From Chamaea fasciata (lineage: Eukaryota; Chordata; Aves; Passeriformes; Sylviidae): 64,000 nucleotides of DNA. Under the pieces are notes generated by a model. The model had not been told where the DNA came from and did not search any database. It saw only the letters and a list, made by a program, of their open reading frames with translations. The stretch covers positions 81,214,317 through 81,278,316 of the forward strand of contig JARCOQ010000002.1 of the NCBI GenBank assembly GCA_029207755.1, read 5' to 3'. The translations under genes and the position numbers were made by a program. Positions 11,233 through 23,600 of the stretch are shown piece by piece (position 1 is the stretch's first letter; the number at the start of each line of letters is the position of its first letter).

Positions 11233-14200
11233 ATGAAACCTAGACCAAAGGCTTGCTGCCTGTTAAAAAGATTAAGTATAGACAGATAGGTTTTGAGAAA
11301 GTGCTGAACCATTCGTTTAGCAAAAGTTATTTGCTCCAAAGATACTGAAAATGGCTGAGTGTTAGATCTCTTGTTGGACTGTGTTCAGGGTCTTCATTTT
11401 AGATTTTCTACCAAGTTCTGTCTCTGTAAGTAGATAAGGAAGATACACTGATTATTTTCTGGATTTGTTTTGAAAACATTAATGTGATTAATTTGTTATG
11501 CTTCAGCTTGGATGGGGGCAGAATAACTCGTGTATTTCTTGGAAAAACAACAGTTTTTTATTCACTGAAAGGCAATGCAACTTAAGAGAAAACTTGGTTT
11601 TACTGTATTAAAAAACATGGTTTCACTCCCAACTGGAGATACATATTTAATAATCTGAAGCAATGAGCTGAATAATGCAAAGCTGCAAGATGACTGACAG
11701 AAATGAATGTTCACATACCAAGTTCAGAGAGATGTTTGCTGCTAGTTTGACTAGTAACTAAGGAATGGGTTCTGCTGCTTGAAGACAAAAAGAGAGGAAG
11801 TTCTACAGCTGGTTTGAATTACACTTAATGTCTAGTGTGGGCTAATTATTTACAAAAATTCAAAGCGAAAGGTCAGGCAGAGACCTTTCTCCTGTCTGTC
11901 CTCTAGGACTCAAGGACAGTATAGCAAATACGGCTATGAGGAAATAACATTATGATTTGATAATACTTGAATCCTTGTCCTGTGCCCTCTATTGAAGGCT
12001 TCCAGACTGAAGCAGCAGCAAAACGGCCACTCCCACGTGAAAGGCCATGGCTCCGTGTTTATCTTGTTACCATACAAAAGCATTTTTAGTCCATCTGTGC
12101 AAAATCTGTTAAGTTGCACAGGGTCAAAGAGGTGGAGGAATGCAGTTCTCCGTGTTGCTGGATAGCAGAGCCGGTGAGACTGTAAGAGAAGTGGGCTTCA
12201 GCTGTATGACAGAGCTCCTTTTTCCCTGGGCAGTAAGAAGCAATTGCTGTAACATCATGGGGATGGGGAGGGGGAAAGGGAGGAGGCTGGCATTAAGCTG
12301 CTGTAGTATATAAATCCTGGGTTGTCTATTTATATTTTATATGTTTTTTGAATTATTTTCTAGCTGGTTCTTCTGCATATTTTGAAAGACACCTATAATA
12401 ATTGCTTTTCCTTTCTGTGTCAGTTCCTTTTCTCTTTGAAAGTACTGTAATAACCATGTAAAAAGTGACAGTGGCTGCAAGTCAGATGTAGGTTTACTTT
12501 GTGTAGTATGCATTTGGACCCAAATTGTCTAGATATCTAGAGAAATAAAATATTGCAAGGAATAAAACAAGGATGGTATACCTAAAATGTGCAGAGACAT
12601 TTGTGTTATCCACAGCAATTTTGAAATGTTGAGGAAAAGATAAAAGATTACCCTTTTCGCCTCAGAAAAATCTCAGAGGTTTTTTTTTATTTTATTTTCC
12701 TTGTAACAAGCTACTTTATCAAATAAGGCTTTAACTGTTTTTATAACACATCCTTTACTTGCAAGGTATTCAACAGCTTCCTAGAAATTAAAATGATAAG
12801 GTGTAAGATACACAGCCACAGGAGTGGAGTGTCCAGAAGTAGAGTACTTTTTGGATCCATTTGAGAGGCAGAACTTGCCTGGATTTGCTACTGTGCAAGT
12901 TGTAGTTAACGGCTGAAAGAACTAATTAAGTGTTCTTGAAGGGAATGTGTACTGTTTCAGAGGGATATCTGTGAATACTTTTAATACACATCTCTTTATT
13001 AGCAGAAAAGTATAATACAGGATTTATTCTGATCTCTTCCAAAACAGTCCTCCTATTTTGTCCATCATCAGAAAGGACTTGAAATTAAATGGAAAATTTC
13101 AGAATGGAACCTTTGCTTTTTCTGTGCTCCTCTATCTGTTCTGTACTTGTGTGGTAAGGCGAGACATCAAGGTCTCTTTCTTGTAATAACCGCAGGGACC
13201 ATTTTGCGGCTGCTTCAGAAGTATGTGAGGCTGGACCCTTGCCACTGGAGGCGTACTTTTAGTGTGGCCTTCGACACACTTGCCTGGATCTCTGGGTTGC
13301 AGCATCTGCAAAACCTCCTTTTTAAAAACAGAACATTTGTTTTTAAGTAAACTTTCTTGTTTCTTCAGTAAACTGGGTTTTTCCCCAAGCCTTCACAGTC
13401 GTATCAACTGCTTCTCTTTTGTACATGGAACTTCATTATGGGTTTTTCCTCCACCACAAAGAAGATGCTTTTGTGGTTAAAGCACATAACTGGATTTCAG
13501 GAAATCAATAATTCCGTTTCTGGTTAAACCACAAATTTCCTGTATGATTGGTTACTACCTCTGCCTTGGTTCCCCACAGATGTAATGTCTATCTTTTATA
13601 AATTTTCAGATTAGCAGGACCCATCTTGATCATTTAATCTGATACTCTGCATAATGGAAATGAAAAAACATTAATTTCCTGCATAAAATTACAGGGCTTG
13701 TTTCTGCTGTAACATCTTGACAGTTTTAACCAGCCTTAATTTTGTTCAGGAATCCACTTCCCTGTATTGTAGTGAAACATTCTCACCCTTAAGAGTCTTC
13801 AGTGGTAATGTGTTCAGGTTTGGTTTTCACTTATTTATTATTTTGAATTTTACCTAAATGTTTGCTCTTTTTCCTGGAAGTTAAGGATTTGGTTAAGTAG
13901 AATTCTTAGACTAGCCAAACCATTTCCTAATATATTTCTTGGCTAAATTAAAGAGGTTTTTTAGTCAGTTAATCTGAGTGTTCAAAATGGCTCATCTTTT
14001 GGGGTGTATGCATGGATCATGTACTCTGCATCCAAATTAAGACCATATTTTCAGGACACCTTTATTATAAGGGTTTATTCTTATTTCTTTGCAGAGTTAG
14101 ATGGCCAGGACTACGTTTCTACAGTTTAATGCAATGATATTTTCTTTTGTAGAAATAGTTTGGAAAATGCTGCTTTGAACTGGTCTTGAGGCAGCCCCTA

Positions 14201-17047
14201 AGGTTTTCTGACTGCATGTGTGTCTTGAGTCCAAAACTGTTGATGTGGTACAAAAGTTTGCAAAAAGATTTTCAGGAAAGCTGTCCAGTAGAAGCAGGCT
14301 GCTGACCAAAACCTGAATACCATTTCTGAGATTAGTTCCTGATATTCATTCTGGATTTTTGACCTTTTTCACAGTTCAGTTTTGTCTGTCTTAGCTATAA
14401 GCAAATAGGTTTGTCAATATAAAAGCACAATGCTATTTCCCCCTAGCATATATATCCAAATAGCATACCTCTATTTCAACAAGAATATTCCACTGAGGGC
14501 TTGCGTTCAGCTGGAATCATAATCTTCCCATGTCTGCTGATGGGAGGCTGATCTGATCCTTAGTCCTCTTTAGTCACACCTTAGTTTAAAACACAGCTGA
14601 AACGGCATGTGCTAATCATACTGACTTTGCTTTAAGCAGTCTAAGGACCTCTTTGCAGCTCTGCCAATGAGAGGAATCATAAGGACATGATATGATAAAG
14701 CATAGTGGCAAGCACTGAGGCACTGACTCCAGGTTCTAGGCTCTGCCACTAGCATGGGGTTTTTGTTTGGTTTGGGGGCTTTTTTGGGTTTGGTGATTTT
14801 GGGGGGAGTTTTTTGAAGTAATTTTTGTGATTTGCTTTGATGCAATTAGCAATCTGCAATTAACTAAAACTCCATTTGATTATATTAGAAGTTGTTCAAC
14901 GAAGTATATTTCTAGGTAATTAATTCATACTGATTTTCACGGTTGATCTCTTATTGTCTTTAGTTATTGTTCCACCATTTTTGTCATCACAGAAGTTGTC
15001 TGAAGTTACATTTTCTTTCAAACCACATAACTGCTTGTAAATCTACAGAACAACACAAGATTGCCAACAGAGAGATCCCTTTGATGTTTAGCTACAAATG
15101 CGTATTGAATTTAACAATTTCCCATATATGGGCTGTTGTGATTTTCCTCATCTTCCCTTTGAAATTCTCATTGATCAGAATTATAAGCAAGATGGAGCCA
15201 GGTGTCTTACAGAAGTCCTCCATGTCACCACAATTACTTTGTCAACCCAAATAATGACCCCATTTAAAGAGGCTGTGGAACCTGGGAACAGCCTATTTTC
15301 TCTAGAAGTGGCTAGAGCGCTGCTATTTATATACCAGTCTGTTATTTTCTGATACATTAATGACTGCAGAGACCTCACTGGCCAATAGTTTCTTGGTATT
15401 CCTGGATAGCTAGTTATAACTTTCATATAATGGTTTCATTTTCTAAAATAGCACTTCTTTTCCAACTGTCACATTAATTTTTATTTTTGGAACAGTCAGT
15501 ACTAGGCTGGTAATGTTCGGATGTCTAGAGATACTTGAAGGCATGTCTGCTTAGTTCTAGTAATTGCTTATTCTGTTAAAAAACCCTTACATTAGTTCAT
15601 ATTAAATTTATTTCAAAATGCAGCCCCATATACAGCTTAACTTAGCCCTTAAAATAGGAACAGAAATGGTATGGTATTCTATTTTTTCCACCCCATACTG
15701 ATTTCTATATAATTTCTCAGAGTATGTATGTGGCTTCTAGGCTCAAGATACAGGGTATATTTTTTTTCTTTGCATTTAGGAACAGATCTACTTGTCTGTG
15801 CAGGATGTGTGTGGTTGCTAGAAGTGGCAAAATAAAGAAAAGCATGCCTTGCATCACAGCGGAAGATGATAAAGCTTATAATCACACTAAATTTCTCATA
15901 GCCTTAAGAAACAGAAGAGGGAGAGGCTACGGAAGTTGTTACTCTATTGTTGTTCCTTCTTCCTTCTCCTTCCCAACAGAATTAACTTGATCTGAACTAC
16001 TCTGGTAGGTGTTGTCATCAGGATTTATTCCATAGTGTTTGGACTGACCTGTAAAAGTTTTCTCTTTTGCAAAGATAAAGTTTACTTACATGGTAAGAGG
16101 GGCTGACCCGTTGATTTTAACCATAATTGTGATACTGTTTGTCTTTTTTCTTCTGTCCCAGACCACTGGAACTTTTAATAAAGGGGTAAAAGTTGAATTT
16201 TGTGTGGAAAGAGAGTAAAAAAATCATACATGAACATATGTGGGATATCTAGGTAGTCTTGCTGTTGCAGAGAAGAAAGGAATTTCTAATAAAGAGTTTT
16301 AAGATGAAAAGACTAATAAAATCTTAAAAGATTAACTTAAACCAGACACTCAGGATTCACCTGAGTTTTGTCAGCATGGATGTTTAAAGTTTTGGGTTTG
16401 TGTTTAATTTTAAAGTCTCTAAATAAATATTTTTCCTTTCACCCTGTTCTTATTTCCCCCTCTCTTATTCTTTCCCATCCCCTAGTTTTCACCTTTTCTA
16501 GTTCCACCCTGCCAAATTTCCTCTCCCTGCTTATTTGTGTTCCCTTCTGCGTTAATGCAGAATGTTCTTGAATTCTTTAGAGAGACTGTATTTATTAGAA
16601 AAGTTTAATAAAATGTCATTCCTTTTTGAGATATTTTGATGAACTGAACTGCAGAGTTTTCATCTTCTTACGACTGAGGAACCTGTAATTTGTGACTCAT
16701 ACCTGGGAATGTTTTTCACTATTGTTTTTAGGAAAGGATACAAAATTTATTTTGAATAATTTTCCTCCTCTGTAGGCATATTGGCACTTTAGATATGGAT
16801 AAAAACATGTTAATATAGATGATATAATGTATATACAGAGTCCATCTATATGCCTTCACACACACACAGGCACATGCCTGTCGTACACGTATGTCTTTTA
16901 AGTAGCACTGGATGAAATGCTGCCAGGAAACTTTACATGGTTTCTGCACTTCTAGATAAGGCTCAAAATTACCAGTGGTACTGGCTGTGCCTAAATTTAA
17001 AGATTATGGGAAATGGCTATAGCAAGCTGCCACATAACTAACTAGTG

Positions 17048-17065
17048 GAAAGTGAAAGGAGGAAG
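17048..17065 (+). promoter_or_regulatory. TNFSF13B: IRF/ISRE-like motif followed by PU.1-like motif
   Basis: GAAAGTGAAA at 17048-17057 matches the IRF pattern GAAANNGAAA. One base later, GAGGAAG (17059-17065) matches the core bound by PU.1/ETS factors. The pair lies about 270 bases before the TNFSF13B start codon. BAFF is interferon-inducible and myeloid-expressed in mammals, so the placement is sensible. Short motifs like these also occur by chance. Confidence 0.35.
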
Positions 17066-17227
17066 GTAGCTTGTGAGAAAGTATTCATTTCCAAAATGCA
17101 GCACAGAGAGGTGAAAACAAAGGGAAGACAGAGCCTTAGATATTTGCTCTGTACATTAAGTTTAGTGGTACTATCAACAGCTTCATATGACAGGAAATGA
17201 TCTGGGCGTTTTGTTCACTTATTCTGG

Positions 17228-17257
17228 ATGCCCTTAGTTTCAGAGAGCAACTGGTAA
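17228..17257 (+). other. uORF 1 in the TNFSF13B leader (9 codons plus stop)
   Basis: ATG at 17228, stop TAA at 17255-17257. Its start context is weak (T at -3, C at +4). It matters only if transcription starts upstream of it, which the sequence does not show. Confidence 0.35.
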
Positions 17258-17258
17258 C

Positions 17259-17288
17259 ATGGATTGCACCTCGGAAGGAGACAGCTGA
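17259..17288 (+). other. uORF 2 in the TNFSF13B leader (9 codons plus stop)
   Basis: ATG at 17259, one base after the stop of uORF 1, with stop TGA at 17286-17288. The start context is strong (A at -3, G at +4), better than that of the main ATG (G at -3, A at +4). The stop is 35 bases before the main start. Confidence 0.4.
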
Positions 17289-17323
17289 ACTCTCCCTCTG
17301 GCTTTAGTAAGGAAAGAGCAGCG

Positions 17324-17650
17324 ATGAAATCCGTGGACTGTGTGCACGTCATCCAACAGAAGGATACCGCCTCCTCTCCCTCTGCCCCCCCTGGTGCTGT
17401 TTCAGGCGCCACGGGACTTTTTTCTGTCACATTCCTGTGGCTTGCAATGCTCCTGTCCTCTTGTCTTGCAGCAGTGTCTCTTTACCATGTTATCATCCTG
17501 AAAACAGAACTAGAAGTTCTGCGCAACGAGCTGATCTACAGCATCCAGGCAAGGTCTGCGCTAGATCAGCCACTCATGTCCCACGATGAAAATAAAGCAG
17601 GTACCCCTGTTTCTTCCTTCCTGCAAGTGTCTGCAGCTGGCTCCAGGCAG
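17324..17650 (+). CDS. TNFSF13B: TNFSF13B coding exon 1 (residues 1-109)
   Basis: Encodes the cytoplasmic tail, the membrane anchor (about residues 32-59) and the first half of the stalk. It ends in CAG with donor GTAAGC at 17651, phase 0. It is followed by a minimal 83-base intron with no stop codon in the exon 1 frame. Confidence 0.93.
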
Positions 17651-20600
17651 GTAAGCTGGAGGGGTGGATTATGGCTTACAGGGCATGGACAAATGTGGGG
17701 CTGCTCTCACTGGCTGTTGCTTCTCCTTGTTAGGAGAGCAGGCTTGCTGGTACTGGCCCAGCTGAGAGCTTCCAAAAGGAAATCTGGAACGGGAGTAGAA
17801 ACAGGGGCAGGCGGGCTGTTGCCGACACAGAAGAAAAAGGTAAATACCAGCTGATGAAGTGGGTTGGGATGCCACAGTTGGATACTCTCTAGAGAAAAGC
17901 AGGAGTATTTGATCTCCATGTTTTCTTTCTCGCATCGGTTGATCTGCGTTCCCAGAGCCCATTCTGGTTTTCAAAACTATTGATGGATGAATGGTGTTAC
18001 CCATAGGCATATTCTCTTAAAGGAAAGAATACTGAAATCACAGAATGTTTAGGATTTGAAGGGACCTTTAAAGGCTATGTAATCCAACCATCCTGCCATG
18101 AGTAGGGACATACTGTAAGGTACCAGATGTTTATGCTATCTGCAGGTTAAACTTTGAATGTTAGATCTCAAATCTGTATGATATGTTGAAGTTGAGAAAG
18201 GCAACATCAAATCATTCAGTTTTAAAACTGTTCGATTCTCTCTGATCAAAGTAGGGAGGGAAATCTATTAATAAAAATGCCAATTCACTTTTCTGGAGAA
18301 GCATGCTCACCCTAAAAGAGAGAAGTAATGAGAACTTTATGGCAATAGGAGCTTTCAAAAAGAAAGGCTGGCTTGTACCCGACAAAAGAGGCAGACTACA
18401 AGGAATTTAGAGGTTTAGCATCATTTCTACATTAAACAGCCTATCAATAGATTGTAAAATTAATAAAGGAATGCCTATCAAGTAAGATTTTTTTGGTCAT
18501 GGTTCTCCTTTTCAAAAGGTTCTGCAAAAAATACTGAAGACTGTGCTCTATAAAAGACCTTGGATGTGTATTATAGAGTTGACATATTAATGGGATATAC
18601 TTGTTTCCTTTGGGGACAAAATACCTACATTTCTTTCTTTTTTCCAAACACAATGAGGCCTTGTAAATGAAATGCAGAATTTTATTATACCAGTTAGCAC
18701 ACATACTCTAACTGCATTGAGTAACTAAAAATATTTCTGAGTTGCTAAATCTGTCTACTCTTCTTATGTTGACTTTTATGTCATTTTAACTGATATCTTG
18801 AAATATTTGAAGAAGTTGAAATGGAGTAAATTATAGGTAAAGACTAAATTAAGCTTTGCATAAAATGTGTAGTTCAGTGAACAACTAATATGAAATGTAT
18901 TTCACTTCAGCTTCAAGTAAGCTAAATGAAATTAAAGTCCTAGGGTATGATCACTCTACTTACTTCTAATATTAAAAAAAAGCAAACATTAATTTAAGAC
19001 ATCGTTTAAAATCCACAGGTTTGTATGAGATTTATTGTATTTCATTAGTAGTCTTTGATTCAAGATCTTGGCTAAGAAAGATTTCGCAAACAGGACTGAG
19101 GTCATGATTGCTTAAATTCTATTTCTTGTAGCCTGTTTCCTATCACAGAAACCACAGACCTCCCCTGCCCTCCCCACCCTAGGAACTCCCAAATAAAATC
19201 AAGTGATCTGAAGTACAAATATCATAAAAAATAAGGAGATGTCTTTTTTAAAATGAATGTTAAAGCATCAAAACCCTGCAAGTGATCCAGTTTTCTTCAC
19301 TATAGCTTTCATCTATAGTAATATTGCTATTGAGCCAAGCAGGGTTTGGAGCTCCTCAGCTGTGCATCTGAGTAGACTTTAGATTCTTCTCATCATGTAG
19401 CCACCTCTCATTATACCTGATTACTTCTAACATGTAAAATTTCAGTTAAGCTACTTATTTCTGTCAACTTTTTTTTACAGTACAGCTGGCTTTAAAGTTG
19501 TCTAGGATGGATGACAGAAAACACAGAATATGAACATTCATTTTAAAGGGAAAAGCTACATAAGTCGACCTATTAGAAAAATTTTTTCTAACATGAACCT
19601 CATATTTTTGTATATTAAAAAAAGAAAAAAAGTAAATTGCGAATCTGGCATTTATATCAAAGGCTATCTGTTAGAATTAGCTTTCTGCCTGCTCTATTTA
19701 CAAAAAGATTAGTTTTTTCAGAGTTCAGTAACATATTTTCTCAGATCAGATTTCACTGATGACCATGAACCTATTAGTCAATGTTAAATTTTGTTTTAGC
19801 AGAGTGAGTTAAATAGAAGAACATGGTGTTGTTCATGGTGCTGAATCCAGTCTACTACTTGGTCATGTACACAGAATTATAGGCTCTGCATTTTGATCTT
19901 TTGATATTCATATCTGGGTACCAGAATCCTATCAGTCTCCAAATTGTCTTGTAGATGTGTGGCACTCATTCTGTTATAATGGCTAATAAATCAGGGTATT
20001 GAGTGAAGTGCCTATTCCTGTCCTACTTCTGTTTGCTTCAGCAAGGTCTCAATGTAGAGTCTGATTTCATAATTATTTGTTGACCCATCATTTTACTTTT
20101 ATATGGATTAATTCCTTAGAAAGCTAATATTTGGAAACATCACTGGTATTGAATTGCTTCTCTTGTGCTTCAACAGCAAGCAGAAGTAAAATACAGAACT
20201 AATACCTTGTTTATAAATAAAGTTATTGTTCAGTTCTGGGTTTTTTTAGACTTTAATCATTAAAATCCAGGAATGGATGCCCCATCATTCTTTTTGTAGA
20301 CCCAGTACAGCCTTTCTTAAACATACTGAATTTTCACTTTGATGCATACAAGTGGCCACAAATTAGCATTTTAATTAAAAGGACAACTGAAAGGAAGTGG
20401 ATTTAACACAATGTTGTTTCTTTTTCTATGGTTATAGGTTTGTCTGTGCTAATGCATAAAACTATTAGTCATCAGTAGTTGCACGTTTTGTGTTTTGAAA
20501 AAATTTCCAGCTTGGGTAGGATGAAGAGAAGTGTTTCAAGTATCAATTCCAAGTAAAACTGCACAGTTAGCAGTCAGAACCAGAGCTCTTGCTGCAATGA

Positions 20601-23600
20601 GTAGGTGGTTAATGGGGGATTTTGAAATGTACGCTTCTGGCAAATGTCATATCAGGACACGTTACAACAGATGTACTTCTTTTTCTTTTTATCTTTCACT
20701 TTACAAATTTCATCTGTGGAGGAAAATTGGTGCACAACAAAAGACCTTTCCTGAGAGGTTTATATTTTAGATTTTATATTCTATTATTTTATATTCTATA
20801 TTATTTTGTATTTAGATTTTATTTAGATTTATATTTTATAGTAGAATTTTATATTCTATTCACAATTATTGGTTGTGTTGCCTGTGTGTTTCTTCCTAAG
20901 CTACATGTACACTTGAGTCTTGGAACAAGATTTAGGTCCCATTGCCTAAGCCAAAGTACAAACATCAGGTTTTATTTTCACACTGCCTCAGTGCCTCATT
21001 CTGATCATTATTGTGGGATTCTGATTCCCATGACCTAGGGAGGTGAGAATAAGGTCTGCTGTAAACGCAAATGCAGGTGACCTGCTGGGATCAGACTGGA
21101 GCCCCCATGGATTACATTTACCTTGGTGAATTGAGGTTGCCCAGCTCCTAGTATGTATGAAGGAGCTGAGGAGCTATTCTACGTAATTCCACAAATCAAT
21201 GAGTCAGGGTGACTTGGCATGTGATTTGGCAATCGGTTTTTACTAGCAATTCTCAGGTTCTACTCCAATATCAGTTGTGTCCATGGGAAGAAACTATTGC
21301 CTCCCAAGCATTGTGTGAGAATTTTGACACTGCTCTTGATAAAATTGCTGTACTGGAAAATTGGTACATTTGTTCATTGGAAGTATTTTGACTCTGTACG
21401 TTGTTGCCTTAGATGTTGTGACAGAGGGATAGCAAGAGGTTTTACTAGCGGTACTTGACTTTAGCAATCTCTGAATTGAGACACAAGCATTTTTTAATAT
21501 TATAAACAAATGCCACATATAAAATTCTCTTACCAAATATTCACAATACATCGTATTTTACTGTTTGAAGAGGTCAAATATAAAATAAAAATTAAAATCA
21601 AATTAAAAAGGAGAAAGAAAGGCCTACTTCTTGAAAATATATATCATCCTTATTTGTTTCTGCTGACAGCAGTCTAACTCAGTAGGGAATAGACCCTTCT
21701 ATGCAAAAGGATAGAAAATTACTTGATGCAATTCCTGCAATTTTACATGAAGAATTTCACTGAATGAATGAGTGAATAAATCAGTGCTGTGTATTATGCA
21801 GAACAATACAGTAGAGTCAAAAATACACCAATTAAGCTCGAAGTTTTAAAACCAACATTCTGCTTTACACTGTATAATTGAAGTCTTAATTCCTAGTAAG
21901 CAATTCCCTTGTTTTTCTGAATGTAACATGTTTTTTGGCAATTCTGTGAAGATCCAAATATTGCTACTAATTCTTTGAAGATGTTTGTTAGGTCTTAGTC
22001 ATATGTGCAACTATGATCAAGGCATTTTAATGCAAGGACTGATTGAATCCATAACTAATGCCATAGAATGATGTCTCAATAAAAAAGCGCCAAATTAAAC
22101 AGTTGTCCTGGTTTCTGCTGTGATAGAGTTCATGAAAACCAGTTTATAAAAATACATAAGCAAAAATTAGGATAAGATCTCTTGTGATGAGAATTCAAGA
22201 AGTTAAGGTAAGAAGAACTGCAAGAAAATGTTTGTCATTTATAAATTAAATTGTCTGGTGTTTAAAAGTGCTTTGGGAAGCCTACAGAGAACAGATATAG
22301 ACAAAAAAGGAACCTAAATAAGCAGATCTGGGGGGATTTTTTCAAGGTTAGGGTTTTTCCTAGGTTTTATTTCAGCAAAAATTGGCACAGATGTCTCAGG
22401 CCTCAGTTATCAAAGCTTTAAATTTTATACATGAGCTCACGAATATTGAACTTGAAATTTTGTTTGGATGGATCATTAAGCAGATTGCAAAACAATAAAA
22501 TTATTATGCAATTTAAATAATAACTAAATTTGCATGTGAGGGAAAATTTTATTTTACCAATGTAAGATCTTAAATCATAGAGATATGCAGAAATCTGGAC
22601 TGCTGTCCTTCAGCAAAAGATAGTAGGGGTTTTTTTAATTGTGACTACATTGCTCAACCAGTAGAGAACGCATCACTTCATGTGCTGGCTGTGGTTTGTA
22701 AAGGCATCTGTACTGACTAACATCTTCAGAACTGGGTCTTCTGTTCATGGAATAAGACAGACTCTGAAATGAACTCCTGCCAACCCACAGCCTGTAGAGC
22801 AATTAAAATCAGTGGAAAAAAAGAATGCTCATCAAAGCAAAGCTGTCATGTAAAGTCACAAAAGGATGGGGCATGCTTTATCATTCTAGATACACTTTTA
22901 TACAGATGGATCTCATGGTGACCCTCAGTCTAGATATTTTTACACATTTTCAAGATTTATTTACTTAATCCTGTATTTTGTTTTCATTATTAATCAAAAA
23001 TCCTTTAGACTACAAAGCTGTTGCTCAGGTTTGATTTACACTGGGCTGAAAGAAATTCAATAGCAACTATTCAATGTGTATTTTGTAATACATGTATTCT
23101 TCATATTGTACTTGACGTAAGGTTAGGATGCTTCTTGGAATAGAATTGCTAGCTTTTCTTAACAACATTTACTGTTTACTGAAAATTCCTCTTAATTTAC
23201 CCAGAAACTGTATTTTGTATATCCATATCTTCTCCTTAATAGTAGTAGTGTTTACATGGAATTTGTTTCAATGAATTGCTTAATTTTAGGCGTGTAAGTA
23301 GTTCCACTGAAGTCAAAGTACTTTTATATACCGGAAATAGTCAAGTGTCAGCTTCGGCTTCTGAACATATTTTTGAAGCACGTTGTTGTTCAATCCTTCA
23401 AGCACTTTATTCTAGATACTGTCTTTTGTAGCTTTAGGCAAAATGGCCACTGTGCTAGTTTCTGTTGTCATGAAGGACACTATTGCATGCATTTTCTCCA
23501 AAAACAAGCTCACTATATTCTGTGGAGGCTTTTTCCTATCTGCATATATTAAAAAAAAAGAGACTTTTTTTTTTTTGAAGATTAAGTGTAGATCTGATGT

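Larger units (their letters stand above)
9426..17223. other. Intergenic region between ABHD13 and TNFSF13B
   Basis: Nearly 8 kb without a supportable gene. It holds one CR1 copy (10545-11232); the rest appears unique and AT-rich. ORFs of 60-95 codons on both strands show no family motif, no consistent splice context and no conserved-looking composition. The last few hundred bases include the likely TNFSF13B promoter. Confidence 0.6.

Noticed and set aside
17264..17854. 196-codon ORF over TNFSF13B exon 1
   Set aside because: It begins at TTG and reads through intron 1 and into intron 2. Only 17324-17650 of it is coding in this frame.
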